From NCBI GenBank assembly GCA_947501685.1, contig CANMWQ010000001.1:1-64000 (forward strand): a stretch of DNA of 64,000 nt, written 5' to 3'. This document shows positions 59,102 to 64,000 of the stretch, one piece after another. The notes below the pieces were generated by a model. The model did no database searches, was not told the DNA's origin, and was given only the letters and a program-made list of their open reading frames with translations. This DNA is from an uncultured Litoreibacter sp. Lineage in GTDB: Bacteria > Pseudomonadota > Alphaproteobacteria > Rhodobacterales > Rhodobacteraceae. The number at the start of each line of letters is the position of its first letter. Position 1 is the first letter of the stretch. The position numbers and the translations under genes are program-made.

Positions 59102-59115
59102 TAAGGGGACGCCAC

Positions 59116-60906
59116 ATGTCTTTCACCACCAGACCGGAACTCAAAGGCACGTTCGGGATGTGCGCCTCGACCCATTGGATCGCGTCCACCGTTGGGATGA
59201 AGCTGTTGGAGCAAGGCGGTTCGGCCTTTGATGCAGCGGCAGCTATGGGGTTTGTGCTGCATGTGGTTGAGCCGCATTTGAACGGCCCGCTCGGCGATAT
59301 GCCCGCACTCATCCGGCTCGCAGGCGAAGACACGCCGCGCGTCATCTGCGGGCAAGGCACGGCACCCGCCGGGGCCACCATTGCGCATTACCGCTCAGAA
59401 GGGCTGGACCTGATCCCGGGCTCGGGCCTGCTGGCCACGGTTATTCCCGGCGCGTTTGATGCGTGGATGCTGATGCTGGCCGACCATGGCCGCCTGCCGC
59501 TGCGCGACGTTCTTGAACCGGCCATTCACTATGCGCGCGACGGTCATCCCGTCCTGCCGCGCGTGTCGGCCACCATCGCGGATCTGGGTGACTTCTTCCA
59601 CAAGGAATGGCCGACATCCTACGACACATGGCTTCCGGGCGGCGCGGCTCCTGAGCCCGACAGCCTGTTTTGCAACCCCGCACTTGCCGACACATGGGAG
59701 CGACTGCTGACCGAGGCCGAGACCGTCCAGGGCCGCGCCAAACAAATTGAAAAAGCGCGCCGCGTGTTCCGCGAAGGGTTCGTCGCGGAGGCGATTGACA
59801 CATGGATGGCCGAGGCCTGCGTGATGGACGCGGCAGGTGCGCGCCGCAAGGGCGTGCTGACGGGCCACGATATGGCCGGGTGGGAGGCGTCCTACGAGGC
59901 CCCGCTAAGCGTCGACTATCACGGCTGGAACGTCTGGAAGGGCGGGCTGTGGACCCAAGGGCCGACCCTGTTGCAATCCCTGCGCACGCTCGAGGAAAGC
60001 GGGATCGCGTCGATGGACCTCAACGGGGCGGATTTCATCCACCACGTCACTGAAACCATGAAATTGGCCTTTGCGGATCGTGAAGCCTATTACGGCGACC
60101 CGACCCAGACCGAGCTGCCGCTTGAAACGCTGCTGTCCCGCGATTACGGCCAAAGCCGCTATGCGCAGATCGGCGCATCAGCCTCGCTGGAGCAGCGCCC
60201 CGGCAGCATCGCGGGGTGCGAGGCATGGGCAGACGCCGCGATTGCGCGCGCCGGGTTGGACCATTCCGCCGGGCCGGGCGTCGGCGCGGGCGAGCCCACA
60301 ATGGCGCATCTGACAGAGCGCAAAGGCGACACCGTCCATATTGACGTGATCGACCAATGGGGCAATTCGGTCTCGGCCACACCTTCAGGGGGCTGGCTGC
60401 AATCGTCGCCGGTCGTCCCCGGTCTTGGCATGCCGCTCAATTCACGTGCGCAGATGTTCTGGCTTGATGAAGGCCTGCCCACCTCGCTCGCGCCGGGGCG
60501 TCGTCCCCGCACAACGCTCTCGCCCTCCATGGCGCAAGGCCCTGATGGCACGCAATATGCCTTTGGCACACCGGGCGGAGACCAGCAGGACCAATGGCAG
60601 CTGATCCTGCTGCTGCGATTGGTGCATGGCGGGCTGAACCTGCAGGAAGGCATCGACTCGCCGCTGTTTCATACCGGTCACTTCCAGTCGTCATTCTACC
60701 CGCGCGGCACCCGCCCCGGACATCTGATGCTGGAGCCCGCCCTTGGTGAGGACGTGATCAACGACCTGCGCAGCCGTGGCCATGATGTTGAAGTGGCCGA
60801 ACCATGGACCGTTGGTCGCCTGACTGCGGCATCCCGGTCGCCGGACGGGTTGTTAAAAGCAGGCGCCACGCCGCGCCTGATGCAGGCCTATGCGGTGGGG
60901 CGTTGA
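59116..60906 (+). CDS. Gamma-glutamyltransferase family protein
   Basis: 596 aa; STHWIASTVGMKLLEQGGSAFDAAAAMGFVLHVVEPHLNGPLGD; TVHIDVIDQWGNSVSATPSGGWL. Confidence 0.9.
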   Translation: MSFTTRPELKGTFGMCASTHWIASTVGMKLLEQGGSAFDAAAAMGFVLHVVEPHLNGPLGDMPALIRLAGEDTPRVICGQGTAPAGATIAHYRSEGLDLIPGSGLLATVIPGAFDAWMLMLADHGRLPLRDVLEPAIHYARDGHPVLPRVSATIADLGDFFHKEWPTSYDTWLPGGAAPEPDSLFCNPALADTWERLLTEAETVQGRAKQIEKARRVFREGFVAEAIDTWMAEACVMDAAGARRKGVLTGHDMAGWEASYEAPLSVDYHGWNVWKGGLWTQGPTLLQSLRTLEESGIASMDLNGADFIHHVTETMKLAFADREAYYGDPTQTELPLETLLSRDYGQSRYAQIGASASLEQRPGSIAGCEAWADAAIARAGLDHSAGPGVGAGEPTMAHLTERKGDTVHIDVIDQWGNSVSATPSGGWLQSSPVVPGLGMPLNSRAQMFWLDEGLPTSLAPGRRPRTTLSPSMAQGPDGTQYAFGTPGGDQQDQWQLILLLRLVHGGLNLQEGIDSPLFHTGHFQSSFYPRGTRPGHLMLEPALGEDVINDLRSRGHDVEVAEPWTVGRLTAASRSPDGLLKAGATPRLMQAYAVGR

Positions 60907-60909
60907 TTG

Positions 60910-61659
60910 ATGACCTATTCAATTGTTGCCCGTGATCCTGCCACCGGTCAGCTCGGCATCGCCGCCGCGTCGCGGTTCTTTGCCGTGGGATCGCTTGTGC
61001 CGCATATCCGTGGCGGACGCTGCGCGGTTGCCACCCAAGCCTTCGTCAATCCGCTCTGGGGTCTCGAAGGGGCCGACCGGATGACACAAGGCGAAGCCGC
61101 CCCCGATATCCTTGCGGATCTGGTGGCACGCGATGAAGGCCAAGCCCAGCGGCAGGCGCATATGATCGACAAGGAGGGGCGGCAGGCAGCCCATACAGGC
61201 GTGGAGTGCATCGACTGGTGCGGACATGTGATCGGGGATGGCGTGTCGGTGGCGGGCAACATGTTGGCCGGCGAACAGGTGATCACGGACACGCTCGCGG
61301 CCTATCAGGCGCATCCTGAATTGGCCTTTGCCGACCGGCTTTTGACCGCGATGGAGGCCGGAGAAGCCGCTGGCGGCGACAAGCGCGGCAAGCAATCAGC
61401 GGCGCTGCGCATTCACAGATCGGAGGATTTCCCCTGGCTCGATCTGCGCGCTGACGACCACCCGGATCCTTTGGCAGAGCTCAGACGTCTGTTTGACGTG
61501 GCACAGGAACGATATCTTCATATCGCCGAAGTGATGCCCACCAGCGACAAGTTTTCCGGCCTGACCGACCGCGCGCCTCTGGACGCTGCGATTGCAGCCG
61601 AGGAAGAGCGGCGCAAGCGTGAAGGTCGCGCGAGCAAATCTTTTGCGACACTGCTTTAG
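60910..61659 (+). CDS. DUF1028 domain-containing protein
   Basis: MTYSIVARDPATGQLGIAAASRFFAVGSLVPHIRGGRCAVATQAFVNPLWG; DFPWLDLRADDHPDPLAELRRL. Confidence 0.9.
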   Translation: MTYSIVARDPATGQLGIAAASRFFAVGSLVPHIRGGRCAVATQAFVNPLWGLEGADRMTQGEAAPDILADLVARDEGQAQRQAHMIDKEGRQAAHTGVECIDWCGHVIGDGVSVAGNMLAGEQVITDTLAAYQAHPELAFADRLLTAMEAGEAAGGDKRGKQSAALRIHRSEDFPWLDLRADDHPDPLAELRRLFDVAQERYLHIAEVMPTSDKFSGLTDRAPLDAAIAAEEERRKREGRASKSFATLL

Positions 61660-61783
61660 CTGGGCGCATAAGACGCCCGAAAACGCAGAGGCCGGTCTGC
61701 ACATAGAACGTGTCCCCGTTTACCAATTCTCAATGGAATTTTCCGCGCCTCCGGAGACCCCGTTCTTAACCTTTGCCCCAAAT

Positions 61784-61814
61784 AGAAAGGCCCGCAGCAG
61801 CTGCGGGCCTTTCT
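61784..61814 (-). terminator. Rho-independent-type hairpin between DUF1028 and BMP genes
   Basis: AGAAAGGCCCGCAG-cag-CTGCGGGCCTTTCT, perfect 14-bp stem, T-rich on both sides. Confidence 0.85.
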
Positions 61815-61839
61815 CATTTTAACCATTTCGCACGCGAAA

Positions 61840-62925
61840 TCAGTTGGGGATCTCAGCCGTAAGACCTTCAACATAGAAGCTCATGCCAGCCAGATCACCG
61901 TCACTTGCCGTCTCACCCTCAGCCAGCCAAGGCGTGCCGTCCTGCTTGTTCAAAGGCCCTGTAAACGCGTGATAGGAGCCGTCCGCCAGCGCGTCTTTCA
62001 TCGCAAGGGCTTCGGCTTTCACGTCAGCAGGCACTGCGTCGGAGATCTCGCCGATGGCAACCATGCCTGGCCCGATGCCGTCCCATGTGTCGGTGCTTTC
62101 CCAAGTGCCGTCCATCACCGCGCCTACGCGGGCAATGTAGTAAGGCGCCCAGTCATCAATGATCGAGGATACACGTGGCAGCGGTGCATACTCGCCCATA
62201 TCAGAGGCCTGACCAAAGGTGATCACGCCCTCGGCTTTCTGTGCAGCGGCCTGCGGAGCCGTCGAGTCGGTGTGCTGCAAGATCACGTCAGCGCCCTGCT
62301 CGATCAGCGCGGTGGCGGCATCCGCCTCTTTCGCGGGGTCGAACCATGTATAGGCCCAGATGATGTTGAACTCGACATCCGGGTTCACCTTCTTGGCGTG
62401 AATATAGGCGGAGTTGATGCCGCGGATAACCTCAGGGATCGGGAAAGAGGCGATGTAGCCGATCTTGTTGGTCTTGGTCATCTTGCCCGCGATATGGCCC
62501 TGGATGGCGCGACCCTCGTAGAAACGTGCGGAATATGTCGACACGTTCGGCGTCTCGCGCTTGTAGCCGGTGGCGTGTTCGAACTTCACGTCCGGGAACT
62601 TGGCGGCAACCGCGTTGGTCGGGTCCATATAGCCAAAGGAGGTCGTGAAGATGATATCCGCACCCTGCAAAGCCATCTGGGTGATCGCGCGCTCGGCGTC
62701 GGCACCCTCTGGCACGTTTTCTTGATAGACCGTTTCGACCTTATCGCCGAACTCGGCTTCCACGGCGAGACGGCCTTTGTCATGCTCATAGGTCCAGCCG
62801 CCATCCCCGATGGGGCCCACATAGATGAAGCCCACTTTCGTTTTGGCATGGCCGTCCGCGAACGCGCCGCCCGTGGCAAGGGCCAGCGCGGCAACGCCGG
62901 CGGCAAGAATTGTTCTGCGTTTCAT
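61840..62925 (-). CDS. BMP family ABC transporter substrate-binding protein (nucleoside/purine)
   Basis: Start refined to MKRRTILAAGVAALALATGGAFA; VGFIYVGPIGDGGWTYEHDKGR. Confidence 0.9.
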   Translation of the reverse strand: MKRRTILAAGVAALALATGGAFADGHAKTKVGFIYVGPIGDGGWTYEHDKGRLAVEAEFGDKVETVYQENVPEGADAERAITQMALQGADIIFTTSFGYMDPTNAVAAKFPDVKFEHATGYKRETPNVSTYSARFYEGRAIQGHIAGKMTKTNKIGYIASFPIPEVIRGINSAYIHAKKVNPDVEFNIIWAYTWFDPAKEADAATALIEQGADVILQHTDSTAPQAAAQKAEGVITFGQASDMGEYAPLPRVSSIIDDWAPYYIARVGAVMDGTWESTDTWDGIGPGMVAIGEISDAVPADVKAEALAMKDALADGSYHAFTGPLNKQDGTPWLAEGETASDGDLAGMSFYVEGLTAEIPN

Positions 62926-62969
62926 TTGGTATCTCCCCAAGTTTGTCGAGTTTAGCAGCAGTGAAGCCC

Positions 62970-63902
62970 CTAGGATGAGGCGTGGAATATTTTGCCCAGA
63001 CAGGCAGGCGCCGACAGAGCGGCTTTGGCCTTGCCCGAGGACATGATGACCAGCACCGCGATAGTTATCAGATAGGGCGACATGGACAAGTACTCCACCG
63101 GGATTGCGACCCCTGCGGCCTGCAAATTCAGCTGCAAAACCGTAACCCCGCCAAATAAATAAGCGCCTAACAAAACCCGAAACGGCCGCCACGCGCCAAA
63201 GACCACGATGGCCAGCGCAATCCAGCCTGCGCCCGCGGTCATCCCTTCGGTCCATTGCGGCACGCGTACAAGGCTCAGGTAAGCCCCGCCCAGCCCCGCG
63301 CAGGCCCCGCCAAAGGTGATCGCCATCAGCCGGACGCGCACCACCTTGTAGCCCAGCGCATGGGCCGCGTCGTGGTTCTCCCCCACCGCGCGCAGGATCA
63401 GCCCCGCGCGGGTGAATTTCAGCACCGCCCAGGTGGCCACAACCAGCCCCAAAGCCACGTAAACCATCAGGTCATGGTTAAAGAGCACCGGCCCCAGCAC
63501 CGGAATGTCCGACAAAACCGGTATCTCCAGCCTCGGCGTCGCGGGCGGCCGGATGCCGATATAGCCCTGACCCATCAGCGAACTGAGCCCCAGCCCGAAC
63601 AGCGTCAGCCCCAGCCCTGTGGCCACTTGGTTGGACAGGAAATACTGCGTAAGAATACCAAAGAGCAGCGACAACACCGCGCCGCCAAACGCCGCCGCCA
63701 CGAACCCCACAAACGGAGACCCCGTCTGCACCGCAATCGCAAACCCGCAAATCGCGCCCACGATCATCATGCCCTCCACCCCAAGGTTCAGCACGCCAGA
63801 TTTTTCAACGATTAGCTCGCCGATCGCCGCCAATATGATCGGCGTCGCCGCGACCATGAGGGAGGCGACAAGCAAGATCGGGTTGATGGATGACAGGTCC
63901 AT
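62970..63902 (-). CDS. ABC transporter permease (nucleoside/purine, YufQ-like)
   Basis: ATG at 63902; EKSGVLNLGVEGMMIVGAICGF; GENHDAAHALGYKVVRVRLMA. Confidence 0.9.
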   Translation of the reverse strand: MDLSSINPILLVASLMVAATPIILAAIGELIVEKSGVLNLGVEGMMIVGAICGFAIAVQTGSPFVGFVAAAFGGAVLSLLFGILTQYFLSNQVATGLGLTLFGLGLSSLMGQGYIGIRPPATPRLEIPVLSDIPVLGPVLFNHDLMVYVALGLVVATWAVLKFTRAGLILRAVGENHDAAHALGYKVVRVRLMAITFGGACAGLGGAYLSLVRVPQWTEGMTAGAGWIALAIVVFGAWRPFRVLLGAYLFGGVTVLQLNLQAAGVAIPVEYLSMSPYLITIAVLVIMSSGKAKAALSAPACLGKIFHASS

Positions 63903-64000
63903 CACACCACCTCCCGCTTACCAAACCGGAACCGGAAATTCGTCAGCACGTCCACCGCCAGCAGGAAAAACAACAGCATGCCTTGGAAGGCCTGAATGGC
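63902..64000 (-). CDS. ABC transporter permease (YufP-like), 3' end only
   Basis: Minus strand reads ...AIQAFQGMLLFFLLAVDVLTNFRFRFGKREVV*, overlapping the next ATG. Confidence 0.75.
   Translation of the reverse strand, partial: AIQAFQGMLLFFLLAVDVLTNFRFRFGKREVV

Noticed and set aside
61969-62955. 328-aa plus-strand ORF opposite the BMP-family SBP
   Set aside because: Antisense shadow; the minus-strand protein has a signal peptide and BMP motifs.
1-64000. CRISPR array, rRNA operon, complete prophage or complete GTA cluster
   Set aside because: No regularly spaced repeat array, no rRNA sequence, and no capsid/terminase/portal genes were seen; only an isolated spike-like gene.

Overview
This 64 kb window looks like a GC-rich alphaproteobacterial (Rhodobacterales/Roseobacter-type) chromosome. 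Most of it is ordinary single-copy metabolism. Recognisable loci: puuD/uraH urate degradation; a bhcD-like/IclR divergent pair; ettA; nadD; class I lysS; uvrB; irr-fabA // fabB-fabI; pcaD-pcaB; nth; an adenosine kinase; a GntR-regulated peptide ABC transporter with gamma-glutamyltransferase and DUF1028; a BMP-family nucleoside/purine ABC transporter running off the right edge; and one tRNA-Arg(TCT). Items beyond the routine annotation: (1) a TetR-PspA-YiaAB-acyltransferase-CdsA locus with four near-identical palindromic sites (TGAACnnnGTTCA), three in the pspA leader and one at the tetR start; (2) a dispersed intergenic element in four copies (GC hairpin plus conserved GATATTTCTGAACATGGAAAGAG-like tail), two of which form a 25-nt identical inverted pair around the pcaB/pcaD segment; (3) a RAYT transposase whose stop codon lies inside a perfect 28-bp palindrome; (4) a truncated IS3-type transposase C-terminus at the left edge, absent from the ORF track; (5) a low-GC orphan gene abutting uvrB; (6) a DM13/SPW insertion splitting fabA from fabBI; (7) a signal-peptide-bearing WYL-like protein; (8) phased direct repeats upstream of the GntR gene. 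All product names come from reading protein sequence without database searches.
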